Made by a program: the position numbers and the translations under genes
Assembly: GCA_002293425.1 (NCBI GenBank)
Contig: DBDE01000025.1
Span: 1-26,226, forward strand
Length of the DNA stretch: 26,226 nt
DNA from: Alistipes sp. UBA940
GTDB taxonomy: Bacteria; Bacteroidota; Bacteroidia; Bacteroidales; Rikenellaceae
Direction of reading: 5' to 3'
In this document: positions 13,034-20,867 of the stretch, piece by piece
Layout of the letters: each line of letters begins with the position of its first letter
Numbering within the stretch: position 1 is the stretch's first letter
Notes under the pieces: generated by a model
What the model saw: only the letters and a program-made list of their open reading frames with translations
Databases searched by the model: none
What the model was told of the DNA's origin: nothing

Positions 13034-13952
13034 TTTTCCCGGGCAGACGGGGCTCTATGTGGGCAAGGTGAGGGATGTCTATTCGATAGACGATTTTTTG
13101 GTTATGGTTGTCACCGACCGAATTTCGGCTTTCGATGTGGTGTTGCCGCGCGGGATCCCTTATAAGGGTCAGGTGTTGAACCAGATTGCGGCTAAGTTCC
13201 TCGATGCGACGGCCGATATTTGCCCTAATTGGAAGATAGCTTCGCCCGACCCGATGGTGACGGCGGGGTGGAGGTGCGAGACTTTTCCGGTCGAGATGAT
13301 CGTCAGAAACTATTTGACCGGCTCGTCGTGGCGCGATTACAGGGATGGGGCGAGGGAGATTTGCGGTGTTCGGTTGCCGGATGGGATGAGGGAGCATCAG
13401 CGGTTCGACCGGCCTATTGTCACTCCGACAACCAAGGCGGAGATAGGGGCGCACGACCAGAATATTTCGAAAGAAGATATTATAAAAAAGGGGTTGGTGT
13501 CTGCCGAGGATTATGCTGTTTTGGAGGATTATGCTTTGCGGCTGTTTGCGCGCGGGAGCGAGATGGCGGCGGAGCGGGGGTTGATTTTGGTCGACACCAA
13601 ATACGAGTTCGGACATCGGAATGGCGAGATTACGCTGATAGACGAGATACATACGCCCGACTCGTCGAGGTATTTTTACGCCGACGGTTACCAGGAGCGG
13701 TTCGATCGCGGCGAACCTCAACGTCAGTTGTCCAAGGAGTTTGTCAGGGAGTGGTTGATGGAGAACGGCTTTCAGGGCCGCTCGGGCGAGACGGTTCCGG
13801 AGATGACGGACGAGGTTGTGGAGAGCATTTCGGCGAGGTACGTCGAGCTGTATGAGCACATAGTGGGAGAGAAGTTCGTGCCCGACACATCTCCGGACAG
13901 GCTCGAAGTGATGGAGGCCAATATCAACAACTTTATTGCGCGGCTGAGGTGA
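13002..13952 (+). CDS. purC: Phosphoribosylaminoimidazole-succinocarboxamide synthase (SAICAR synthetase)
   Basis: A 316-residue enzyme of de novo purine synthesis that joins CAIR and aspartate with ATP to make SAICAR. Family motifs are clear: VGKVRDVY with the nucleotide-binding loop, VVTDRISAFDVVLPRGIPYKGQVL, PVEMIVRNYLTGS, and near the C-terminus DTKYEFG and DEIHTPDSSRY. It is the larger Bacteroidetes/eukaryote-type version rather than the short form of about 240 residues. The start is placed at ATG 13002, giving MKEAITKTDFSFPGQ as in relatives; ATG 12996 is possible. It begins inside the end of the phoH-like gene and ends in a GTGA overlap with ybeY. Confidence 0.95.
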   Translation: MKEAITKTDFSFPGQTGLYVGKVRDVYSIDDFLVMVVTDRISAFDVVLPRGIPYKGQVLNQIAAKFLDATADICPNWKIASPDPMVTAGWRCETFPVEMIVRNYLTGSSWRDYRDGAREICGVRLPDGMREHQRFDRPIVTPTTKAEIGAHDQNISKEDIIKKGLVSAEDYAVLEDYALRLFARGSEMAAERGLILVDTKYEFGHRNGEITLIDEIHTPDSSRYFYADGYQERFDRGEPQRQLSKEFVREWLMENGFQGRSGETVPEMTDEVVESISARYVELYEHIVGEKFVPDTSPDRLEVMEANINNFIARLR

Positions 13953-14371
13953 TCGGTTTTCACGGCGACGGGACCGATTTTCGGCCCTCTCAACGGGGGC
14001 GGACGGCGAAGTGGTTGGAACGGGTGGTTGTTTCGGAAGGGCGGAGGCTGGGGGCGGTGAATTTTGTGTTTTGCTCTCCGGAGCGGATGTTGGAGACCAA
14101 TCGACAGTTTTTGGGCCACGACTATCCGACCGATGTGATAACTTTCGACTATTCGGATGGTGATGTTGTCGGCGGCGATGTGTTTATCGATCCACAGACC
14201 GTGCGGCAGAATGCGGAGATTTTTTGGGCCGACCCGCGGGTCGAGATGCGGCGGGTGATGGTCCACGGGGTGTTGCACTTGTGTGGGTATGGGGATAGAA
14301 GTGTGGGGGAGCGCAGGGTGATGAGGGCTAAGGAGGATTACTATTTGAAACTGTTTTATGCGACCGTTTGA
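13949..14371 (+). CDS. ybeY: Endoribonuclease YbeY (rRNA maturation)
   Basis: A 140-residue metal-dependent RNase needed for 16S rRNA 3' end maturation and ribosome quality control. The core motif HGVLHLCGYGD gives His106 and His110; the third zinc ligand of E. coli-type proteins (His) is replaced by Asp116, which I recall also in other Bacteroidetes YbeY. TDVITFDYSD and GGDVFID are further family marks. The start is a GTG overlapping the purC stop (GTGA), implying translational coupling. Its stop lies 14 bp inside sufS. The PhoH-like partner is two genes upstream. Confidence 0.92.
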   Translation: MIGFHGDGTDFRPSQRGRTAKWLERVVVSEGRRLGAVNFVFCSPERMLETNRQFLGHDYPTDVITFDYSDGDVVGGDVFIDPQTVRQNAEIFWADPRVEMRRVMVHGVLHLCGYGDRSVGERRVMRAKEDYYLKLFYATV

Positions 14372-15572
14372 CATAGAGGCTGTTCGCGCCGACTTCCCCA
14401 TTTTGGGGCAGCGGGTCTATGGACGGCCGTTGGTTTATCTGGACAATGCCGCCACGGCACAGACTCCTTTGGCCGTGTTGGCCGCAATGGAAGAGGTTTA
14501 TCGGGAGTACAATTCCAATGTTCACCGTGCCGACTATTTTTTGGCCGACCGGTGTACCGAAAGGTATGAACAGTCCAGAGATGTGGTTCGGAAATTCATC
14601 GGGGCCCGTCACAGCGAGGAGGTGGTTTTTACCTCGGGGGCTACGGCGTCGCTCAATATTGTTGCGCGGGGACTTTGCTCTTCGGTGGTCGGTGAGGGCG
14701 ACAATGTGGTTGTCAGTGCGCTGGAACACCACTCCAACATCGTGCCGTGGCAGATGGCGGGGCGGGAGTTGCGTGTGTTGGAGCCGGACGAGGGAGGAGG
14801 GTTGGATGTGGAGAGGTTCGAAAGGCTTATTGATTCGCGTACGCGAGTTTTGGCCGTCACCCAGTGTTCCAATGTGTTGGGGGTGCGGCCGGATTTGAAA
14901 AAGCTTATCGGGGTTGCCCGTTCGCACGGTGTTTTGGTCGTTGTGGACGGGTGCCAGGGAGCGGTTCACGGAGGGGTGGATGTGGGTGAGCTGGATTGCG
15001 ATTTTTACGCTTTTTCGGGGCATAAGCTTTATGGGCCGACGGGCATCGGGATGTTGTGGGGCCGGCGGGAGTTGCTCGAAGCGTTGCCGCCGTTGATGGG
15101 CGGGGGCGATATGGTCGCGCCCGGGGGTGTGACTTTCGAGGGGGCGCGGTATGCCGATATTCCGTTTCGGCACGAGGCTGGTACGGCCAATTATGTCGGC
15201 GCGATAGGGTTGGCGGCGGCGATAGAGTGGTTGGGACAGTGGGATGGTGTGGAGGGTTATGAACAGATGTTGTTGCGTCGGGCGGTGGATGGTTTGTCGC
15301 AGATAGATGGTTTGACGATTTACGGGTCGATGGATAATAGGGCACCGATTTTGGCGTTTAGTGTGGACGGGGTCCATTGCGGCGATTTGGGTGCGATACT
15401 CGATAAGCAGGGGGTTGCTATTCGCACGGGGATGCACTGCGCCCAGCCGTTGGTCGAGCGGTTGGGGTTGCGGAGCGTTTGTCGCGCCTCATTTGGGATT
15501 TATAATACGGAGGCCGAGGCCGCTTTTTTGGCCGAAGCTGTTGGGAAAGGAGTTAAGATGTTATGCCGCTGA
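14358..15572 (+). CDS. sufS: Cysteine desulfurase SufS
   Basis: A 404-residue fold-type I PLP enzyme that takes sulfur from cysteine as a persulfide for Fe-S cluster assembly. It shows YLDNAATAQTP at 27-37, SALEHHSN at 120-127 with PLP-stacking His124, PLP lysine K223 in SGHKLYGPTGIG, and the active cysteine C361 in RTGMHCAQP, the group II (SufS) signature. No other suf genes are nearby, so it must serve partners encoded elsewhere. It overlaps ybeY by 14 bp and tmk by 10 bp. The coding strand is strongly G/T-rich, as in its neighbours. Confidence 0.95.
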   Translation: MRPFDIEAVRADFPILGQRVYGRPLVYLDNAATAQTPLAVLAAMEEVYREYNSNVHRADYFLADRCTERYEQSRDVVRKFIGARHSEEVVFTSGATASLNIVARGLCSSVVGEGDNVVVSALEHHSNIVPWQMAGRELRVLEPDEGGGLDVERFERLIDSRTRVLAVTQCSNVLGVRPDLKKLIGVARSHGVLVVVDGCQGAVHGGVDVGELDCDFYAFSGHKLYGPTGIGMLWGRRELLEALPPLMGGGDMVAPGGVTFEGARYADIPFRHEAGTANYVGAIGLAAAIEWLGQWDGVEGYEQMLLRRAVDGLSQIDGLTIYGSMDNRAPILAFSVDGVHCGDLGAILDKQGVAIRTGMHCAQPLVERLGLRSVCRASFGIYNTEAEAAFLAEAVGKGVKMLCR

Positions 15573-16213
15573 TAGTGTTAGAAGGATTGGACGGGTCGGG
15601 CAAATCGACCCAGATGAGGATGCTTGCCAAACGGGCTTCCGAAGAGGGGTTCGATACCGGGTATTTGCACTTTCCGCGGTTCGATACGCCTTTTTATGGG
15701 GAGAGCATCGCAAGGTTTCTTCGGGGCGATATCGACGTGGAGCCTTATACGTTGGCTTTGTTGTTTGCCGGAGACAGGCGCGAGGCGGCACCTGTTTTGC
15801 GGCGGTGGCTGGATGAGGGCAGGTGGGTGTTTTTGGACAGGTATGTTTACTCCAATGTGGGGTACCAGTGCGCTAAGGTCGACGATGCGGATGAGCGCAG
15901 ACGGTTGAGGGATTGGATTTTGGAGTTAGAGTTTGAGATTTATGGCGTTCCGCGGCCCGATGTTTCGTTGTTTTTGGATGTGCCTTTCCGGTTCACCGAG
16001 CAGCGGCTTGCTGCCGACAGGGGAGACAGGGGCTATTTGGATGGGGGTAAGGATGTGCACGAATCTTCGCTCGAACTTCAACGACGGGTGCGTGAGGTCT
16101 ATTTGGAGGCGGCTTTGTGCGACCCGACTTTGAGAATAGTCGACTGCTCCGACGGGCAAGGGGAGATGATGGGCCGCGAGGAGGTTTTTAGGAAGATCAC
16201 AGAGTTGTTATGA
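15563..16213 (+). CDS. tmk: Thymidylate kinase
   Basis: A 216-residue P-loop kinase that phosphorylates dTMP to dTDP in DNA precursor synthesis. It has the P-loop GLDGSGKST at 8-16, the Arg-containing LHFPRFDTPFYG substrate loop, the FLDRYVYSNVGYQ motif (DRY...S) and a C-terminal Glu/Arg-rich end. Its length is typical. It starts inside sufS (10-bp overlap), and its TGA overlaps the ATG of the next gene (ATGA). Confidence 0.94.
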   Translation: MPLIVLEGLDGSGKSTQMRMLAKRASEEGFDTGYLHFPRFDTPFYGESIARFLRGDIDVEPYTLALLFAGDRREAAPVLRRWLDEGRWVFLDRYVYSNVGYQCAKVDDADERRRLRDWILELEFEIYGVPRPDVSLFLDVPFRFTEQRLAADRGDRGYLDGGKDVHESSLELQRRVREVYLEAALCDPTLRIVDCSDGQGEMMGREEVFRKITELL

Positions 16214-17169
16214 AGGTCAAAAAGTCGTTTATTGTCATAGTTTGTCGTCTGTTGTTGGGTTTGACGTTCGTGGTGTCGGGCGCGGCAAAGATCGTTGATC
16301 CGTGGGGCACGGCGTTGAAGGTGGGTGATTATCTGCAAGTTTGGGGCGTGGGTGCCTTCCCCGATTGGTTCGAACTCGGAGCGGCTTTTTTGCTTTGCGG
16401 GGTGGAGCTTTCGCTCGGGTTGTTACTGTTGGCGGGGGTTAAAAAGCGGCTGATTTCCATTGTGACGTTGGCTTTTATGGGGTGTTTTACCGTTGTCACA
16501 TTGCTGAGTGCGACGGTGTTGCCGGTGGAGGATTGCGGTTGTTTCGGCGATTTGCTGAAGGTGGGGCCGTGGGTTTCGTTCGGCAAGAATGTCGTTTTGT
16601 TGATTTTCGCTCTCGCTTTTTGGGCCGATGTTAAGCATCGGGGGCTCGCCGTTAGGCCGGTCAGGTGGTTTGAGTGGGCGGTTATGGGGGTGAGTTTCGG
16701 GCTGTCGGTTTGGTTGGGGGTTTGGTGCTTTTTGCATTTGCCGCCGGTAGACTTTTTGCCTTTTCGGCGCGGGGTCGATCTCTATGAGGCTCGGTATATC
16801 GAGGAGGCGGGGAGCGATATTGCGCTCAGGCAATTTGCCATTTTCGATTCTCAGGGCGAGGGCACCCACGAACTGCTGAGCACGGCGGGCAGGGTTTACA
16901 TTTTGGTGGCGAGCCGGTTGGAGCACATCACGCCCGAAATGGCGATGCGCTTTGCCGTTGTTGCGAGGAGGGGCGAAAAGACGGTGTTGGTTACGTCGAC
17001 TCCTGTTTCCGACCTCGTGCAACACTTGTGGTTCGGTACCGCGCCGCCTGTGCGGGTTTATAATATGGACGCCACGACTATGATAACGATGCTTCGTGCG
17101 CGCTATGGGGTGGTGGAGTTGTATGGCGGGACTATTGTGGGTAAACAGAATTGGAGGGATATCGAGTGA
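16210..17169 (+). CDS. BT_3928-like / DoxX-MauE-type membrane protein
   Basis: A 319-residue inner-membrane protein. The N-terminal half has about four to five membrane segments (roughly 7-25, 55-77, 82-104, 122-140, 150-172) and resembles the DoxX/MauE fold, beginning RLLLGLTFVVSGAAKIVDP. A conserved CGCFGD motif (Cys109 and Cys111) follows the third segment and suggests redox chemistry. The C-terminal half is soluble and has no motif I recognise, though its layout recalls a thioredoxin-like fold (weak). Homologues in Bacteroidales are annotated only as BT_3928 family. It couples to tmk by ATGA and to the DUF4834 gene by a one-base stop/start overlap, so it belongs to the same operon. A role in quinone or thiol redox balance is speculation. 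Confidence 0.85.
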   Translation: MKVKKSFIVIVCRLLLGLTFVVSGAAKIVDPWGTALKVGDYLQVWGVGAFPDWFELGAAFLLCGVELSLGLLLLAGVKKRLISIVTLAFMGCFTVVTLLSATVLPVEDCGCFGDLLKVGPWVSFGKNVVLLIFALAFWADVKHRGLAVRPVRWFEWAVMGVSFGLSVWLGVWCFLHLPPVDFLPFRRGVDLYEARYIEEAGSDIALRQFAIFDSQGEGTHELLSTAGRVYILVASRLEHITPEMAMRFAVVARRGEKTVLVTSTPVSDLVQHLWFGTAPPVRVYNMDATTMITMLRARYGVVELYGGTIVGKQNWRDIE

Positions 17170-17414
17170 TGGTTTTTTTGAAGTTCATATTTATAACGCT
17201 GGTTATTTTTTGGTTTGCGGGGTTGGTCCTGCGGGCGGTGTTTGCACGGTTTTTGAGAAGACAGGCCGAGCAGTACGATGCCGCTGTGCGGGGAGCAAAG
17301 CGGCGGAGCAATAGTAAGAAGGAGGGCGAGATAAGTGTCGAAAGGCGCACCGAACCACAGAGGCGGGTGCGTGAAAAAGTTGGCGAGTATGTCGATTTTG
17401 AGGAGGTTTCTTGA
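17169..17414 (+). CDS. DUF4834-type small membrane protein
   Basis: An 81-residue protein with one membrane segment (about 2-24, VFLKFIFITLVIFWFAGLVL) and a basic cytoplasmic tail ending GEYVDFEEVS. This architecture matches DUF4834, a Bacteroidetes family of unknown function usually found between the BT_3928-like gene and neighbours such as mlaE. ATG 17169 shares its first base with the TGA of the previous gene; an in-frame upstream ATG at 17151 would overlap more and is less likely. It overlaps mlaE by 26 bp. Confidence 0.8.
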   Translation: MVFLKFIFITLVIFWFAGLVLRAVFARFLRRQAEQYDAAVRGAKRRSNSKKEGEISVERRTEPQRRVREKVGEYVDFEEVS

Positions 17415-18141
17415 GCAGATAGGGCTCTATTTTGTGTTGATGGGTCGTGTTTTTTCGCGTCCCGAGAAGGGTCGTATCTACGTTCGACGTGTGTTGATGG
17501 AGATGGAGAGCATCGGTTTTAATTCTATCATCATCACCGCCATTATTTCGGCTTTTATGGGGGCGGTGGTGACGTTGCAGATGGCGATCAATCTCGAATC
17601 GGGCTTTATTCCGCGGATGCTTATCGGTTATGCTACGCGCGAGACTATGATTTTGGAGTTTTCGTCGACGGTGGTCGCACTTATTTTGGCGGGTAAGGTT
17701 GGGTCGAGTATTGCGTCGGAGATCGGGACGATGCGGATAACGGAGCAGATTGACGCTTTGGAGTTGATGGGGGTCAATTCGGCCAGTTATCTTATCGGGC
17801 CGAAGGTTGTGGGTGCGGTTTTGTTTTTTCCGTTTTTGTGCATAATGAGCATTTTGATCGGGGTTTTGGGGGGTTATATGATTTCGATTTTCACGGGGAT
17901 AGTGATGCCTGGTGATTTTACTGAGGGGTTGCATTACGATTTTCGGCCCCATTCGATTGTTTATGCGTTGGTTAAGACGGCGGTTTTTGCTTTTATTATC
18001 ACTTCGGTTTCGGCGTTTTACGGGTATTATGCTCGGGGCAATTCGTTGGAGGTTGCCCGCAGTGCCACGAGTGCCGTTGTCGCCAGCTCGATAACAATTT
18101 TGCTTTTCAACCTGATCCTCACCCAGTGGTTGTTGATATGA
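17389..18141 (+). CDS. mlaE: ABC lipid transporter permease MlaE
   Basis: A 251-residue inner-membrane permease of the Mla/Tgt phospholipid transport system, which moves lipids between inner and outer membranes. Typical sequence includes FLEQIGLYFVLMGRVFSRPEK, the amphipathic MESIGFNSIIITAIISAFMGAV region, ILEFSSTVVALILAGKVGS, EIGTMRITEQIDALELMGVN (the conserved coupling region) and ITSVSAFYGYYARGNSLEV. The longer GTG-started frame from 17335 adds 18 residues without family similarity, so ATG 17389 is preferred. Its stop overlaps the start of a DNA methyltransferase; its natural partner mlaF lies about 1.6 kb further on. No MCE-domain (mlaD) gene is adjacent. Confidence 0.93.
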   Translation: MSILRRFLEQIGLYFVLMGRVFSRPEKGRIYVRRVLMEMESIGFNSIIITAIISAFMGAVVTLQMAINLESGFIPRMLIGYATRETMILEFSSTVVALILAGKVGSSIASEIGTMRITEQIDALELMGVNSASYLIGPKVVGAVLFFPFLCIMSILIGVLGGYMISIFTGIVMPGDFTEGLHYDFRPHSIVYALVKTAVFAFIITSVSAFYGYYARGNSLEVARSATSAVVASSITILLFNLILTQWLLI

Positions 18142-19130
18142 TGAGAGGGACAAAACATACTATAATTACGGGCGATGGTCGCAACATGGCCGACGTTATG
18201 GACAAATCTGTACATTTGGTCGTCACATCGCCACCCTATTGGCAGCTCAAAGATTATGGGACAGATGAGCAGATCGGTTTTCACAGCGACTATGAAAACT
18301 ACATTAACAATCTGAACCTTGTTTGGAAGGAGTGCTATCGTGTGCTTTACAACGGATGTCGGCTGTGTGTGAACATCGGCGATCAGTTTGCCCGTTCGGT
18401 TTATTATGGTCGATATAAGGTTATTCCCATTCGTGAGGAGATTATTAAGTTTTGCGAGATCCTTGGGTTCGACTATATGGGTGCAATTATTTGGCAAAAG
18501 GTCACAACATCCAATTCGTCGGGCGGCGGAGTTCAGATGGGTTCTTATCCGTTTCCGCGAAATGGGATTGTTAAGTTGGATTATGAATTTATTCTGATTT
18601 TCAAGAAGCTTGGCGATGCACCTAAGCCGACAGTCGAACAGAAAGAGTGGTCGAAAATGACGCCGGAGGAGTGGAATACTTTTTTTGCCGGGCATTGGAA
18701 TTTTGCCGGAGCACGGCAGAGCGAACATATTGCGATGTTCCCTGAGACTTTACCGCATCGGTTGATCAAGATGTTTTCGTTTGTCGGCGAAACCGTGCTC
18801 GACCCGTTTTTGGGAAGCGGAACGACCGCATTGGCGGCAAAAAATCTCGACAGAAATTCGATAGGGTACGAGATTAATCCTGAATTTATTTCGACCATTA
18901 AAGAGAAGGTCGGTGCAACACAAACCGACTTAATGGGGACGCAATATGATTTTTTGAAATCTGTCGCAAAGCCGATGAACTTCGATGAGGAGATTGGTCG
19001 GTTGCCTTATGTTTTCAAAGACCCGCACGCACTGAATAAGAAAGTCGATGTTAAAAAGATGCAATTCGGATCGAAAATAGACAAGACCAGTTACGCAAAA
19101 TGGGTGGAACAAAATAAATTACGAGCATAG
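18138..19130 (+). CDS. Type II DNA methyltransferase (N4-cytosine/N6-adenine, beta class)
   Basis: A 330-residue S-adenosylmethionine-dependent DNA methyltransferase that would protect host DNA from the adjacent restriction enzyme. The catalytic motif IV is TSPPYW (residues 30-35), the serine form more usual in N4-cytosine enzymes. The AdoMet motif DPFLGSGTT (222-230) comes after it, giving beta-class order. The target-recognition region lies between them. It starts at ATG 18138, overlapping the mlaE stop (ATGA within ATGATGA); the next ATG at 18141 is an alternative. It ends 3 nt before the restriction gene. Base composition is AT-richer than in flanking mla genes, consistent with transfer. 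Confidence 0.92.
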   Translation: MMRGTKHTIITGDGRNMADVMDKSVHLVVTSPPYWQLKDYGTDEQIGFHSDYENYINNLNLVWKECYRVLYNGCRLCVNIGDQFARSVYYGRYKVIPIREEIIKFCEILGFDYMGAIIWQKVTTSNSSGGGVQMGSYPFPRNGIVKLDYEFILIFKKLGDAPKPTVEQKEWSKMTPEEWNTFFAGHWNFAGARQSEHIAMFPETLPHRLIKMFSFVGETVLDPFLGSGTTALAAKNLDRNSIGYEINPEFISTIKEKVGATQTDLMGTQYDFLKSVAKPMNFDEEIGRLPYVFKDPHALNKKVDVKKMQFGSKIDKTSYAKWVEQNKLRA

Positions 19131-19133
19131 GGT

Positions 19134-19766
19134 ATGGCAAAAGAGTGGATATTGAACAGCGCGATGAATCGTTTTCAGTTGAATTTCAAAAGGAATGTCG
19201 GTGCGACATCCGAATCCATACGCAACTGTTCACCAGGCTCACTCGAAGAGTGGCGTAATTATTATTTTAATAATGTTAAGCCCAAGGAGCATATCGAGGA
19301 ATTAGGCAAGAAACTGTATGTCAAAATCACAGAAGTCATTCAGTCTGAAGTCTCTGAGGTGACGGAGCAAGATTGCGTCGATTATATGTTTCAGATGGTT
19401 ATCGACCGAACATACGAAGGGTATATGACAGAGATTCAAACTATTTATGGGCAACTTCAAAATATCTTGGGAGTAAAAATCGAGCCTGCACCTGATGAAT
19501 GGGACAGACTGTTTAATGTCGATTTTTTTATAAAGGTTGGGGATCACTATATAGGGTTGCAGATTAAGCCCGTAAATGCCGGTATCCAGTTGCCCGAAAT
19601 TTTCAAAGAATATGCCTTGCAGGCCGAGACTCATCTGAAATTTACCGAAGTTTTCGGAGGTAAAGTTTTCTATCTGTTCTCTGAAAAAGTTGGAGACAAA
19701 AAAGAAATTAAAAACAAAGATATTATCGCTGATATTAGTTCGGAAATTAAAAAACTTTCCAAATGA
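19134..19766 (+). CDS. MjaI-like type II restriction endonuclease
   Basis: A 210-residue protein resembling the MjaI restriction endonuclease family; MjaI itself cuts within CTAG. MAKEWILNSAMNRFQLN at the start, ITEVIQSEVSEVTEQDC in the middle and the IKPVNAG segment fit this family as I recall it. A candidate PD-(D/E)xK-type centre is Asp130 in NVDFFIKV with Gln143 and Lys145 in LQIKP. It follows the methyltransferase by 3 nt, and its TGA overlaps the mlaF ATG (ATGA). The coding sequence is AT-rich. The family call is from remembered similarity; CTAG specificity is inference. Confidence 0.82.
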   Translation: MAKEWILNSAMNRFQLNFKRNVGATSESIRNCSPGSLEEWRNYYFNNVKPKEHIEELGKKLYVKITEVIQSEVSEVTEQDCVDYMFQMVIDRTYEGYMTEIQTIYGQLQNILGVKIEPAPDEWDRLFNVDFFIKVGDHYIGLQIKPVNAGIQLPEIFKEYALQAETHLKFTEVFGGKVFYLFSEKVGDKKEIKNKDIIADISSEIKKLSK

Positions 19767-20494
19767 TTCGCGCGACAGACATAACCAAAAGTTTCGAGGG
19801 GCACGAGGTGCTGAGGGGCATTTCGGTCGATTTCGAGCGCGGAAAAACCAACCTGATAATCGGTCGAAGCGGCTCCGGCAAAACGGTGCTGATGAAGTGT
19901 TTGGTGGGATTGCTCCGGCCCGAAAAGGGCGAGGTGTGGTACGACGACGTCTGTTTTTCGCGCCTCGACACGCGCGGTTTGAGGGCCATTCGCCAGCAGA
20001 TGGGGATGATATTCCAGGGTGGGGCGTTGCTCGACAGCTCGACGGTGGAGGAGAACGTTCGCTTGCCGCTCGACCTGTTCACCGACCGCAGCGAGGCCGA
20101 AAAGTCGGACAGGGTCAATTTTTGTCTGGACAGGGTTGCGCTTAAAGATGCTAATGGGCTATATCCGAGCGAGTTGAGCGGCGGGATGATAAAGAGGGTG
20201 GCGATTGCGCGTGCTATCGTGATGAACCCCCGTTATTTGTTTTGCGACGAACCAAATTCGGGATTGGACCCCATCACGGCGGGGTTGATCGACCAGCTTA
20301 TCAGCGAAATTACCCACGAATATGGAATGACGACCATCATCAATACGCACGATATGAACTCGGTGGTGGAGATCGGCGAGAAAATAGTGTTTCTGCACAA
20401 TGGCCTGAAAAGTTGGGAGGGTACGCGCGCCACAGTTCTCGACAGCGGCAACCCCGAATTGGCCGAATTTGTGAGCGGCGTGGCGCGGAAGTAG
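19763..20494 (+). CDS. mlaF: ABC lipid transporter ATP-binding protein MlaF
   Basis: A 243-residue ATPase that powers the MlaE permease. Walker A GRSGSGKT at 34-41, Q-loop in GMIFQGGALLDS, signature LSGGM at 138-142, Walker B YLFCDEP with Asp162/Glu163, and H-loop His196 in NTHDMNS are all present. The GGALLDSSTVEENV segment is typical of MlaF. It is separated from mlaE only by the restriction-modification pair, and its start overlaps the restriction gene stop. It is the last gene of the run; the convergent yraN gene ends 4 bp away and I see no clear terminator hairpin between them. Confidence 0.95.
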   Translation: MIRATDITKSFEGHEVLRGISVDFERGKTNLIIGRSGSGKTVLMKCLVGLLRPEKGEVWYDDVCFSRLDTRGLRAIRQQMGMIFQGGALLDSSTVEENVRLPLDLFTDRSEAEKSDRVNFCLDRVALKDANGLYPSELSGGMIKRVAIARAIVMNPRYLFCDEPNSGLDPITAGLIDQLISEITHEYGMTTIINTHDMNSVVEIGEKIVFLHNGLKSWEGTRATVLDSGNPELAEFVSGVARK

Positions 20495-20498
20495 CTCC

Positions 20499-20867
20499 TC
20501 ACCATCGGCTTATCACCGCATTGGGGATGTAGCGCAGGCTGTCCACGTGGCCGGAGGGCGTGGTGTCGATGGCTATCATATCCATTTGGGGTTCGAGGTC
20601 GGTGCGGTGAATATCGAGATAAGCCCTCACGGCGCGGCGAAAGGCGCGTTGCTTGGCCACCGTCATAGTCTGCTCGGGCGTTTCCCAACTCTCTGCGCCG
20701 CGCGTTTTCACCTCGATGAAGTGGATGGTGTCGAACCGTTGGGCAACGATGTCTATCTCATAGCGTCCGTCGCGCCAGTTGCGCGCCACTATGACGAACC
20801 CCTCGTCCATCAGCCACTCCGTCGCCGCGTCCTCTCCCCGATTGCCTATAACCTGGGTCAGGCCCAT
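20499..20867 (-). CDS. YraN/UPF0102 family nuclease-like protein
   Basis: A 122-residue member of UPF0102 (YraN), a small family with a Holliday-junction-resolvase-like fold. The family pattern is clear: GNRGEDAATEWL near the start, then RYEIDIVA (Asp39) and FIEVKTR (Glu52 and Lys54), forming a D...ExK restriction-like centre. The cellular role is not established. The reading frame is open further upstream, but MGLTQVIGNRGED at 20867 is the family start. It overlaps pepE by 10 bp and is the last gene of the purN-pepE-yraN minus-strand group. Confidence 0.88.
   Translation of the reverse strand: MGLTQVIGNRGEDAATEWLMDEGFVIVARNWRDGRYEIDIVAQRFDTIHFIEVKTRGAESWETPEQTMTVAKQRAFRRAVRAYLDIHRTDLEPQMDMIAIDTTPSGHVDSLRYIPNAVISRW

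Noticed and set aside
14328..15437. A long minus-strand frame opposite sufS
   Set aside because: SufS is unmistakable on the plus strand, and the antisense product is low-complexity and motif-free.
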